DNA from: CAZMFZ01 sp964565665
GTDB lineage: Bacteria > Bacteroidota > Bacteroidia > Cytophagales > UBA9547
NCBI GenBank assembly: GCA_964565665.1
Contig: CAZMFZ010000016.1
Span: 1 to 41,693 of the forward strand
DNA length: 41,693 nt
Reading direction: 5' to 3'
Part shown: in pieces, positions 17,465-27,100 of the stretch
How the letters are laid out: every line of letters starts with the position of its first letter
How positions within the stretch are numbered: position 1 is the first letter of the stretch
Program-made: the position numbers and the translations under genes
Notes under the pieces: model-generated
Told to the model about the DNA's origin: nothing
The model's input: only the letters and a program-made list of their open reading frames with translations
Database searches by the model: none

Positions 17465-19906
17465 TTATTCCACTATCAATTGTTTCACAACGTATGCCCC
17501 TTTTCCATTGGTTATTTTGACAAGCAACATTCCTTTAGGAAGTGAAGCAACCGCTATTTTGGCTTCCGTTTCAGCGGCTGTTTTGCATATTAGCTTGCTG
17601 CCCATTATGCTTAGTATCTCTACATCAAATATTCCATTGTATTTTAAAGTAATAAAATCGTGGGCAGGATTAGGGTAAATAGATACATCACTTGCCGTAA
17701 ATAAGGCTGTTTGTGTAGGCACTGAAAGAGCTACAATATCAATGTTGTCTCTTGGCAACAGCTTCATATTACCAAATGAATGCTGCACAATACCTGTAAT
17801 TTTAGTAAACGACATCGTAGGTTTCACTATAATGGGCTTTGTTAGATACCCTTTCATAGCTGTGGTATCGGGGCCATTGGAATTTACACCTCCATTACTC
17901 AACAAAGTAGGCTTGGTAATTAAAGAAAAACGTTGCGAGTTGAAAGCCGTAGAGCTTACATTTCTGCCTGAAAGCACTCTTGTGCCAGGAATTGCTGTAT
18001 TTCTGCTATAACCAGCCACTGTAGCCAAGCTTGGAAGAGTTGGCAGTATACTCGCATCTGTACCAATTCTGAATTCAGAAAAATTAGAACTGAAATCGGC
18101 ATTGGTATCTACTACATACAACTTGCCGTTAGGGTCCGGATTTACTATCGATACCAACATGTGCTCGTATTTCTCTTGCGCATAAAAATCATAATTGCCA
18201 CTCAGCACAGTTGGGCTTAAAGTAAGCGGTGTAATTACCACATTTTGCTGGGCAGGTATAGGGGGCAAGCTTACTGTAGGCACTAAAATTGTAAAACTAG
18301 AGCCGCTCGCTTGTCTTTCTTGAATAGTACCCGATAGCGTTATCTTCCAACCCAGTTTTATATTATTCAGATTTTGGCTTGCATCATTATCAACCAATAT
18401 TGCTCCCCATTCCGGTGTGTTTTCTTGTTGCAACACTGAAAAGCCTGCCACTGCTGGCGTAGCCGTTACAATTCCTGTTAAGGTCACAGCTCTATCAGTA
18501 TATCCAGATCTGCCATCAGAAAATGGCGTGTATTGCACATCTTTAATTTGCAAGCCATTACTTCTTACCACAAAGAACAAAGGCTTTTGCTTGCCTAAAC
18601 CCGCACCTGGTATTGAAACAGGAATTCTAGGATATATACTTGTAAGCGGTATTGCTCGGCTATCAACTGCTTTTATATAAAAGTAAACTAGCTTACCGTC
18701 AGCAAAATCAGTTGAGGGAATAGTAGCACTGTAGCTAGCTCCTTGTGCAATCATGGGCAGATTTGTCCACGAAGCATAATTTAGGGTATCGAATGAATAA
18801 TAAAGTGTAGCACCAGATACCGTTACGCCTTCATTTACCGACTGTATGTCGGCACTGATAGTCACCGATTCATTTTCTTTTGGAGCTACGGGGTTCACCT
18901 TAATACTACTAATGGCAGGTGGCGAATCGCCTAATTGATAATGTGTAGGAAAAAAAGGATGCAACTGATACCCTTGGTCTTGTATTGCCCAATCAATATC
19001 GGGGCAGCTTACACCAGCTGGTGCGTTTTTTGAATGCGAAATCATACCTTTCAACGATATATATTTTGCCCCTACTACCGGCACATTCAATCTACCACCC
19101 CAACCTGGTAGCCTTGCTGCTCTAAACCTATCGTACACCTGTATCTGGTTTCCGTTGGCATCTTCACAAATCAATCTCACGCGAGTAGAAGTCGATTTCG
19201 GGTCTATTGGCGGATTAGGCGTAACGTTTACCACCAATAAGTCTCTCAATTCTACAAACATCCCTTCATATTTTTCGCCCGTTACTAAGTTGTTTATTTG
19301 ATTTGCACCGTTCAGCTCTGCTAAGTTGGTTATTAATACGGGGGCAATACCCTCTACTCTTTGTCCGTCTATCAATGGCGGCACGTTAGGTACTGAATTT
19401 GCACCTACGATTCGGGTTACAAATATGGGGTCTACCTGTGTCATACCTTGAAAGGAATTTAACACCCCTGTTATTTCTACCGAATCGCCAGCAAACAGGT
19501 TTAACATATCGTAGCCACCTATTGGGTCAAGGGCAGGGTTAGGCACGGAAGCCTCAGCAGAGTTAGTAGATTTTCTAATCATTATTCCAGAATACGCACT
19601 GCTTCCTGCCTGTACATACAATTCTTTTCCATTGGCATTGATCCCTGCTGTAGAGCCGTTTACGCCTGCAAACGTTACGCCATTTACTGTTGCCGCAGGA
19701 AAGTTAAGTATTCCCGATACCATCCAGCGGCCTCTGAACTGCACCGTAGTGTTATTTAGTGTGCTTACATCGTTGCAATTAGCCAATGCCGCCCCCGACA
19801 GCGACTGTATTTCCTGAATAGTAGTTTCCTTTACCTGTGCCATGCTGTAGTTGCCCATTGTTGCTAAAGCTAGGGTAATTAATAAAAGATAGATTTGCTT
19901 TTTCAT
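17465..19906 (-). CDS. T9SS-secreted protein with OB-fold-like domains
   Basis: An 813-residue protein with a signal peptide (1-23, ending SMAQ) and a C-terminal T9SS type A sorting domain (about 735-813: SIYPNPAHDFITLKY, then LPKGMLLVKI and a terminal KQLIVE). It should therefore cross the outer membrane by the type IX system and stay on the surface or be released. Residues about 25-330 and again about 470-690 look like DUF5689/YhcR-type OB-fold modules (VTLTGIVTATPAVAGFSVLQQ and GWKITLSGTIQE), a fold often attached to secreted nucleases. An Ig-like segment sits around 340-440. No nuclease motif was found in it. It may bind nucleic acids, but this is inference from fold. Confidence 0.75.
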   Translation of the reverse strand: MKKQIYLLLITLALATMGNYSMAQVKETTIQEIQSLSGAALANCNDVSTLNNTTVQFRGRWMVSGILNFPAATVNGVTFAGVNGSTAGINANGKELYVQAGSSAYSGIMIRKSTNSAEASVPNPALDPIGGYDMLNLFAGDSVEITGVLNSFQGMTQVDPIFVTRIVGANSVPNVPPLIDGQRVEGIAPVLITNLAELNGANQINNLVTGEKYEGMFVELRDLLVVNVTPNPPIDPKSTSTRVRLICEDANGNQIQVYDRFRAARLPGWGGRLNVPVVGAKYISLKGMISHSKNAPAGVSCPDIDWAIQDQGYQLHPFFPTHYQLGDSPPAISSIKVNPVAPKENESVTISADIQSVNEGVTVSGATLYYSFDTLNYASWTNLPMIAQGASYSATIPSTDFADGKLVYFYIKAVDSRAIPLTSIYPRIPVSIPGAGLGKQKPLFFVVRSNGLQIKDVQYTPFSDGRSGYTDRAVTLTGIVTATPAVAGFSVLQQENTPEWGAILVDNDASQNLNNIKLGWKITLSGTIQERQASGSSFTILVPTVSLPPIPAQQNVVITPLTLSPTVLSGNYDFYAQEKYEHMLVSIVNPDPNGKLYVVDTNADFSSNFSEFRIGTDASILPTLPSLATVAGYSRNTAIPGTRVLSGRNVSSTAFNSQRFSLITKPTLLSNGGVNSNGPDTTAMKGYLTKPIIVKPTMSFTKITGIVQHSFGNMKLLPRDNIDIVALSVPTQTALFTASDVSIYPNPAHDFITLKYNGIFDVEILSIMGSKLICKTAAETEAKIAVASLPKGMLLVKITNGKGAYVVKQLIVE

Positions 19907-19961
19907 AATGTATGGTTGGTTTTAATTAATATATTCGTTTATTTTTTTTAAAAACTATTGG

Positions 19962-20108
19962 CTTTCTGCCTTCATTACATGACTTTCTGCCTTCACTACA
20001 TGACTTTCTGCCTTCACTACATGACTTTAAGTAATCTATCCAGGTCTTGTAGCAATCGCTACATGACTTTCTGCCTTCATTACATGACTTTTAGCAAAAA
20101 CAACACGA
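19962..20108. repeat. Phased 21-bp tandem repeat
   Basis: Seven consecutive units of exactly 21 bases. Units 1, 2, 3 and 6 (19962, 19983, 20004, 20067) are nearly identical: they start CTTTCTGCCTTC, differ only at one C/T position, and end TACATGA. Unit 5 (20046) keeps CTT...CTACATGA and contains a small hairpin (TGTAGC/GCTACA). Unit 7 (20088) ends ACACGA, and unit 4 (20025) is diverged, but both keep the 21-base phase. On the minus strand each good unit reads ATG followed at once by TAG or TAA. It lies in the spacer between the 710-residue and 813-residue genes and could be leader RNA, a protein-binding array or a variable-number repeat. Confidence 0.85.
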
Positions 20109-20156
20109 CTCAGAGTAATTATTTCTATATTATTCCAAATCAACACTTAATAAGCT

Positions 20157-22289
20157 CTACTTAATAACCACAAACTTTCCCGGATGTGTCTGCCCTGTGG
20201 CTAAGTCTTCCACCGAAAATATATACAATCCTCTTGCTATCAGTTGCGAGTTCTTCGAAAGCAAATCCCAAGCGTGTTCGCCCCCAGAGAATACCCTTTC
20301 CGTACCTGGAGCATAATTATTATACCATCCTCTCTGATTGTTTCCATTGCCAAGGTCGCCCCCGTTATAGCTCATGTCGTGGTTTATTTCATCTACCAAG
20401 TCGCCAGAATAAGTGTATATCTTAATATTGCATTTTACAGGCAGGTTTGAAAACACAAGACGCTTGTCTTCCTCGTAGCTCGTTTTAAATCCGTCCCAAG
20501 CACTCACTCCATAGTAGGGATTAGGGTACACAAAAGGGGCGGAAGTCTTTAAGCTGCTATTGGCAGGCTTCCCGGGAAATACTCTTTTAATATTGTCAAG
20601 CTTGCTCGACTCCTGCGAGAGTATCTTTAGCGTATCGTTGCCCTTATCAAATGCCGTAATGCTTACCGCATGTTGCCAACCAGAAAGCACATTCTTAAAT
20701 GAATATTTGTATTGGTATCTATTGGTATCCCCTTCAAATACCACAGGTTGGGCAAGCCTTACCGAATCGAAGCCATTGTCGAAGAACTTGCCATTGGCTT
20801 TTACATCGTAAGAGGCCACCAGTTTTAAGTCTTTATTTAGGTCTTGTTCAGTTTGCACATCAAATCCTACTTGCGTTTTGTAAATTCTAAAGCCTTCAAA
20901 GTCAAGTTCTCTTGTCGATGGGTCGGGCGTTACTACAGCGTTATCTGTCCAATACACATCTATTTCATTTTCTTTGGCTACAACTTTTGTTTTGGGTATC
21001 ACAGGCGGCTCGGGAAATATCCATCTGTCTAGCTTTCCATTTTTCTTTGCTGCTATTTCTTCCCCTTCATCTAGTTTTCCATTAAAGTTCTTGTCTTCCC
21101 CGTTGAATGAGTTTTGGCAGCTGATGGCATTGGCTATAAAATCGCCACGCTGGTCTTTCGTATCAAGATAGGCAGGCTGTCCATCATCAACGGTTGCCGC
21201 ACATACAATAGCGAAACTCACTTTCACTTGCTCCCCTGGGGCAAGACTGCCAAACGGCCCCACTGAAACCAAGTTCGATCTGTTTCCTTTTCCTTTTATC
21301 TGCGTAAGTAAGGCTGAGAAATCTGGAAACGGAGTAGGATCTACATTCTGTCCCCTTCTCAGTCTGTTAAAACTTTGGTTATCATCTTGTGGCCTCAGAA
21401 AAGTAGTTTGATTCCCTGAAAAAGACCACGTGTTATACCTGCACTTAAAGCCCTGATTGGTACGTGGATGAAGAAAATTGCCACTCTTATCTTCCGCACC
21501 TAAAAATTTAAGCCCAGCATACCCTTTAGAATTTGGGTTAATATCGTCCGCATCAAATTCATAAGCCATACAAAGGCTATCTACAAACACATTGCCGCCA
21601 GAAGCAAAGAAAGGTGTGCCGCCTGGTGGAGTTATACTCACATTCCGCACTACGAAATCGCTCCAATACCCAATGTAAACACTGTCTATCAGCTTTGTTC
21701 CACTATTTTTTATGGTGAATGTAAGGGGTATAAAAAAATCTGCTGATGAAAAGTTCCAGTTATAAGCTTCCATGTGCACATCTACAAAAAGCGGATTTAC
21801 ATGCCCAGTAATAAGCTGCGAAGTACCCGGCACAAATGTGTTTCTATCTGTAAAATCAGCCATTATGTCTTCCTGCGACACACTAAATGCAGAATAATTC
21901 GGATTATCAAGCAAATTCGAACGCCTAATCAGCTTCGATGCTGCAGTAAACTCATAGCCCGCAGCCCCCGTTTGGTATCCAGATGCAGAGCTGATGGCAC
22001 CTGTACTTACTGCTATTTGTCCGCCTTCTACTATTCCACCTATCCACAAGCCACCATTGAAAAGCCTTTCCAAGCTCGATTTCTTCGGGTACTCGCACGA
22101 GCCCCAAGGGTCGGGGTTGCTATCTTCACTCTTGCTATATGTGCCGCGAAAGCTGTTGCCTATTATGCCTAGGTTGTTTATAGTCATCTCCACGTTGGCC
22201 TTCGTAGTACGAGCAGGCTCTACTGCAAACTGAGCTTCACTACTCAGTATTACCACTAAAAATAACCAAGCACAACCTAAATTTCTCAT
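20157..22289 (-). CDS. Large secreted protein with EF-hand loop and FlgD-like C-terminus
   Basis: A 710-residue exported protein with a signal peptide (ending SSEAQ). The ATG at 22289 is preferred over a TTG one codon upstream. The N-terminal 350 residues are beta-rich (LFNGGLWIGGIVEGG and similar). Residues 399-410 form a perfect calcium-binding EF-hand loop (DKNFNGKLDEGE). The last 110 residues (from YPNPYYGVSAWDGF, with LPVKCNIKIYTYSGDLVDEI and GLYIFSV near the end) form a FlgD Ig/T9SS-sorting-like domain, related to but not identical with the classical type A signal. Such proteins occur on the surface of gliding and related Bacteroidota. The enzyme role, if any, is unknown. It starts six bases after the stop of the T9SS nuclease-like gene, so the two are probably co-transcribed. 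Confidence 0.7.
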   Translation of the reverse strand: MRNLGCAWLFLVVILSSEAQFAVEPARTTKANVEMTINNLGIIGNSFRGTYSKSEDSNPDPWGSCEYPKKSSLERLFNGGLWIGGIVEGGQIAVSTGAISSASGYQTGAAGYEFTAASKLIRRSNLLDNPNYSAFSVSQEDIMADFTDRNTFVPGTSQLITGHVNPLFVDVHMEAYNWNFSSADFFIPLTFTIKNSGTKLIDSVYIGYWSDFVVRNVSITPPGGTPFFASGGNVFVDSLCMAYEFDADDINPNSKGYAGLKFLGAEDKSGNFLHPRTNQGFKCRYNTWSFSGNQTTFLRPQDDNQSFNRLRRGQNVDPTPFPDFSALLTQIKGKGNRSNLVSVGPFGSLAPGEQVKVSFAIVCAATVDDGQPAYLDTKDQRGDFIANAISCQNSFNGEDKNFNGKLDEGEEIAAKKNGKLDRWIFPEPPVIPKTKVVAKENEIDVYWTDNAVVTPDPSTRELDFEGFRIYKTQVGFDVQTEQDLNKDLKLVASYDVKANGKFFDNGFDSVRLAQPVVFEGDTNRYQYKYSFKNVLSGWQHAVSITAFDKGNDTLKILSQESSKLDNIKRVFPGKPANSSLKTSAPFVYPNPYYGVSAWDGFKTSYEEDKRLVFSNLPVKCNIKIYTYSGDLVDEINHDMSYNGGDLGNGNNQRGWYNNYAPGTERVFSGGEHAWDLLSKNSQLIARGLYIFSVEDLATGQTHPGKFVVIK

Positions 22290-22295
22290 CAATTT

Positions 22296-24101
22296 CTATT
22301 CTTTTACCGCCTTTAGCATTACTTTACTTCCATCTGGCATTGACAACTGCACCAAGTACAAACCTTTGGCTATACCAGCCACATACACACGCATGGTTTC
22401 ATCCAGTTTGCTTGCCATTAGCTCATTGCCATATATGTCTGAAATAGAAACGATTATATGATTGGCTATTTCCAAAGGCATATTAATAGTGAAATAGCTT
22501 TCAAAGGGGTTTGGTGATATTCTTATTGCATTAGTAGATTGCATAATGTCATTTATACCCGTAGTTGTGCCCGGATTTATACCCGTAGAAGTATTTTCAT
22601 TAATAATATTCAGGCGAAAGTTTAGCTGTGCATCCATAGTAAAAAAGCCCGTAATGGTGCTTAATGTGCCTGCATTGAGTCCAGAAATGGTAATCTGATT
22701 GTAGCTTCCCAATTTATAACCCCCCGTAATAGTGGTAGCTTCACTATACAAGGCTAGATTGGTAGCCGATTTGAATCCCGTGCCTGTTATCAATTGCAAA
22801 GGCGAGGTAAATTCACTTACATCCATAGCAAACACAGTTCCATTATCGGTATAGGTGCCAGTAATTGTTGTAAACGTACCTGGCAATGTAGTCAGGTTCT
22901 TTATGCCAGTAATGGTAATGAAGTTAGGGAGGCTAGATTTATAAATACCCGATATAGTAGTATTTGCATTGGTAAAGAATATACTGGCAGTCGATTTGAA
23001 TACGCTGCCAATATAAGAAGTAGTAGTTATTGGCTGCACAATTGGCTTTAATTCTACATCAATTCTTACCTTCAATGCCACAGGCAAGTGATCTGAAATA
23101 TTGTAGAGGGCAGCTATTACTTCTGCAGGTGCCGAATCGTTTGGGCCATCGTTTATGGATTTATTGTAATGCAATCCATCGTTGCCAATGGCTTTATAGC
23201 TACCGGGAATATAATTTAACTTAGCCGAATCGTCTAATACCGAGCGGTTTGTGAAAATATAATCAAATCTATCGTCCATTCCACCACCTGAGCCGCAGTT
23301 TAATTGTCCCGCAGCTGCACATTGGGTGTGATAGGGTGCAAATTGGGCGTTGTTCCATGTACCCGTGCCAATGGAAGTATTGTTTCCTATATAAAAGCTT
23401 TTGCCCGCAGTACTTGTAAGGGCGTACACTGGGTCGTAAAAATTGATTTTTGTGTTGCTGTTTGTGGTAAAGTTAGCAATAGCTGCTTCGGTTGTTTTGT
23501 AGATGTTGAAATCGCCCATCACAAAGTAATTGCCTGTTGTGGTGTAATTGGTGCTGAGGTGTGCCATTATGTTTGCTGCACAACCCGCCCTTTCCGCTTC
23601 AAATGCAGAGCCGTTAGAGGCTTTCAAATGCCCTATAATACAAGTGAAAAAAGCATTGTCGTCTGCTTTAGAAGGGTTTACATATTTGAAATTGTAAAGA
23701 AAAAAACTTCTAGGTGTACATGAAATGATAGACTGCCCTACTAATTGTATTTTGGTTGAGTTATAAAATATAATATCTCCAATATCATCGCCATTTGAAG
23801 CGTATATGGCAGCTTTGTATTGGGTTCTGCCATTGGTGTTAAGCACATCGTTTAATAAATAATCAACATATAGTTGGCTGTTACCTATTTCATTTACACT
23901 AAATACATCAGGCAGAGTATAATTGATAAAAGTTCGTAAGTATGGATTCTTTTCACTCACTGGCAATGGAGTACAACTAATGCCAGGCGACCCATATCGA
24001 AGTATATTGTAGTGCACGATAGAAAGCGTATCGTAAAAAGGCTGGGCTTTACAAATAGCTATGTTGAATAAAAGAAGAACAGAAAGGTATATATTTTTCA
24101 T
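22296..24101 (-). CDS. T9SS-secreted endonuclease/exonuclease/phosphatase-family protein
   Basis: A 601-residue protein with a signal peptide (MKNIYLSVLLLFNIAICKAQ). A GTG at 24152 could add 17 residues but would spoil the signal. Residues about 25-350 form an endonuclease/exonuclease/phosphatase (DNase I-like) domain. The expected residues are visible: Asn in HYNILRYG (near 32), Glu71 (VNEIGN), His158 (IIGHLKAS), Asp197/Asn199 (VMGDFNIYK) and ISDHLPV. A beta-rich linker of ITG-rich repeats follows (about 380-510). The C-terminus is a T9SS type A sorting domain (ISPNPFESYF ... KGLYLVQL). It probably hydrolyses phosphodiesters of extracellular DNA/RNA or lipid headgroups on the cell surface. 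It is followed by the 710-residue gene at a spacing of six bases. Confidence 0.85.
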   Translation of the reverse strand: MKNIYLSVLLLFNIAICKAQPFYDTLSIVHYNILRYGSPGISCTPLPVSEKNPYLRTFINYTLPDVFSVNEIGNSQLYVDYLLNDVLNTNGRTQYKAAIYASNGDDIGDIIFYNSTKIQLVGQSIISCTPRSFFLYNFKYVNPSKADDNAFFTCIIGHLKASNGSAFEAERAGCAANIMAHLSTNYTTTGNYFVMGDFNIYKTTEAAIANFTTNSNTKINFYDPVYALTSTAGKSFYIGNNTSIGTGTWNNAQFAPYHTQCAAAGQLNCGSGGGMDDRFDYIFTNRSVLDDSAKLNYIPGSYKAIGNDGLHYNKSINDGPNDSAPAEVIAALYNISDHLPVALKVRIDVELKPIVQPITTTSYIGSVFKSTASIFFTNANTTISGIYKSSLPNFITITGIKNLTTLPGTFTTITGTYTDNGTVFAMDVSEFTSPLQLITGTGFKSATNLALYSEATTITGGYKLGSYNQITISGLNAGTLSTITGFFTMDAQLNFRLNIINENTSTGINPGTTTGINDIMQSTNAIRISPNPFESYFTINMPLEIANHIIVSISDIYGNELMASKLDETMRVYVAGIAKGLYLVQLSMPDGSKVMLKAVKE

Positions 24102-24144
24102 TCGACTGAATGGGGGAGATAATAGAAGGAGTAATAGAAAAGAT

Positions 24145-24173
24145 AAAGGCACACTTGAGTGAAGTGTGCCTTT
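24145..24173 (-). terminator. Intrinsic terminator
   Basis: A perfect 12-bp inverted repeat, AAAGGCACACTT (24145-24156) and AAGTGTGCCTTT (24162-24173), with a 5-base loop. On the minus strand it is followed by a T-rich stretch (ATCTTTTCTATT). It lies 16 bases beyond the stop of the 1170-residue gene and should end that transcript. Confidence 0.8.
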
Positions 24174-24188
24174 ATACTATAGGTTAAT

Positions 24189-27100
24189 TTATTCTATTAC
24201 TATTCTCTTCGAGAATGAAGAGCCTTTTACTTTCACTAGGTACATGCCTTTAGTAGCAATGGCATCTACTTGTATTACTTCAGTAGTAGAAGTAGTATCA
24301 TATACTTTCGTGCCCAGCACATTGTAAATTTCAAAGCTCAATCCTGCCTTGGCCGCAATTTTAAATGAACCAGCCGTTGGGTTAGGATACACTTCGAAAG
24401 CATTCGCTGCTTCAAATTCTGAAATACCAGTTGTCGAAACTATATACTCAATATTCAAAGAATACAATGCAGCAATGTCTGATTCAGAGGTTACTTTATA
24501 CACTAATTCCGATACAGTTGTAAGTGTAGCCTTTGGTGATACTGTAATTGTAGGTACCAATCCAGTAACTGTCACCCCAATTGGAAGTGTTACATATATA
24601 TTGTTTCCAGCAATTATACCTGTAACCGTAGTATTCAAGCCCAGTGCCGTTTGCGGATAATACACATAAGAAAGCATTGCATTCTCTCCACTTAAAGTAG
24701 TAGTAGGTATCTCTGCTGCTACCGACACTACCAATTGGTAGCCTTTGCTAACACCATTTTCAGCAAATACAGTGTAATTTACAAAATATTGAGGATCAAC
24801 ATTTACATAGGTAGGCACTACCCCTGATGCAGGATTGATTGTAGCGTTTGCAGAAAGTAGAATAGTGGGTACTAAACCTGTAACAGTTGTACCAAAAGGA
24901 ACAGTGACATTTACTGTGTTTCCTATAATAGTACCTACTACACTAGAGTTCAAACCAGCCTGAGGCAAATATTGAAATGAAACAATGCTATTTTCACCAC
25001 TTTTTGGAGCAGGGTATTGAATGTCTGCATAAGAATAAGGAGCTATTTGATAGCCAGTATTTGAAGCAGGTGTAGAATTAAACTGTCCACCAAGTCCCAC
25101 AATAGTCAAACTTGCCACTTTATTGTCTCTACCAAATAATTTGGTAAAGCTTTTGCCGAACAAATCATTTACTGCTGCATATACTCTCACTACATATACT
25201 ACACCATTGATTGTAGCATTTACATTCATTCCATTACCCGATGGTGCGGCATTCCATGAAGTAGAGTCTACTAAAGCGACAACGCGTATTAATTTTGCTT
25301 CTACACTTTCATTAATCGTAGTTACATCCAATGGTGCAGGGCGAGATTTTATCGAATTATCAGCCGCTACTATACTGCTAGCTGTAAATTGAGAAAGACT
25401 GTTATTTTGCCCTAAAGTTCCTGCTACGGTTACGCTATTCCCTTCTGCTAACAATGTACCTGAAGCTGTCAGTGTTGCATATATTGAATTAGGAATTCTA
25501 ATTGTATTCGCGCCAGTGGCATCTACAATCGAAAATTGAACACCGCCAGATAGGCCTACATTGGCTGCAATATTTTTACCAAGCAATTGACCTGCAATAG
25601 TAAATGTCAAACTACCTGGAATGGTTGATAAGCCAGTGACCGCACTGATACTATTTCTAACATAGCCCAATGAAGTAATACCCGATAATGTTAATGGTGT
25701 AGGGTTAGCAAATTCCCAGTTATAAACAAAGCCTGCCACTGTAGGGGTTGCTAAGCTAGCACCGTTGATAGTTACATCATCTAATCTCCACCTAATAGCT
25801 CCCAAGCTACTTGCTGAATATTTGAATGCAATATAGCCTGAGCCACTAGCAGTGAAGTTTTTAAATCCTGTAGCAGTCACCAATGCATAATCATCGGCTA
25901 TTACATTCCATCCTGCTAAAGAAACAGGACCTGTGCCGGTATAATTAGTTGAGAATAAAACTTGTGTAGGTTTAGGCGTTCCCGCATCTGCAAAAGAGAA
26001 GCTGCCACCATACCCTACTGATAAATTGGAACCTACAAAACTTAATTTAGGTGTAATCAACCAGCTTTCCATAGGGCTAATTCCCGCTGAACCAAAACCA
26101 TTGGCTACCATTCTACTAGTGGAGGTAGTAACTTCAAGAATCCAATTTGTTAATGATTTTGGAGTATAAATAGACCATCCCGAAACAGTTGGGTTTGCCG
26201 TGAATGTCTCTACTATCTTTGGTTGCGGCACTGCTGGTAAAGAAGTAACAGTTACCACAAAGAAATTATCAGAGCCATTTTCTGCTGTTACTTTAAATGA
26301 TTGCATCATAGAATAATCAAGAGGGGTGTCGAATGATGGAATTACAGATGCTGCAGAAGATAAAACGCCAGCCGCTGTTAAAGCATTTAAATTGGTACCA
26401 AACGGCACGTTGATACCTACTACACTTCCTACAATATTTCCTACATAGCCTCCTTGCAAAGTAAAGCCTGTGATGCTTTTGTTAGATGAAAGTGTAAGTG
26501 ATTTTATAGCAGTAACTGTATAGTTTTGGATGCTAATACCATCTTGGGCAGTAACTGTAAAAACTTTAGCAGTGTTAAAATCAGTAACGGAGGCAAATGA
26601 AGGATTCACTGTAGCGTTTGCTGAAAATGTACCTGTTGCTACTAAACTTGAAAGGTTAGAACTTGAGGGCACAGTTACGTTTATCATGCCGCCACTGATA
26701 TTTGCCGTTACACCATCAAGTACAAATGTTAAGATATCATTAGAAGTAGAAGCAGGCACTTTCGCAGCATTTACGGTATATATTTGAGTGCTTAGATTTT
26801 CAGCTGTTACTGTGTAGTTTACAGGTGAACTAAAATCTTGTGCAGTTGCAAATGAAGGATTAACAGTAGCATTGGCAGAAATAAATCCATTGGCAGTTAC
26901 ACTCATCAAATTAGTTGCAAAAGGCACAGTAACATTGATCATACTTCCGTTTATCATTCCCGCTACGCCAGCTAGTGTAAAGCCTGTGATGGAATTGGCT
27001 GAGGAAATCGTAGAACCTAATATTGTAAAATTATAATCAATTAAAGGAACTGAAGGAGTAGTGGCTGCAAAAGACCAATTTGAAATATTTGCTACAGCAA

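Noticed and set aside
19962..20108. Possible CRISPR array
   Set aside because: Units are directly adjacent with no spacers, the unit is only 21 bases, and no cas gene is present.
19958..20164. Plus-strand open frame of 68 codons through the 21-bp repeats, giving a repeated MTFCLHY peptide
   Set aside because: The frame exists because the unit length is a multiple of three. It lies antisense to the surrounding genes, lacks a start context, and its composition only reflects the repeat.
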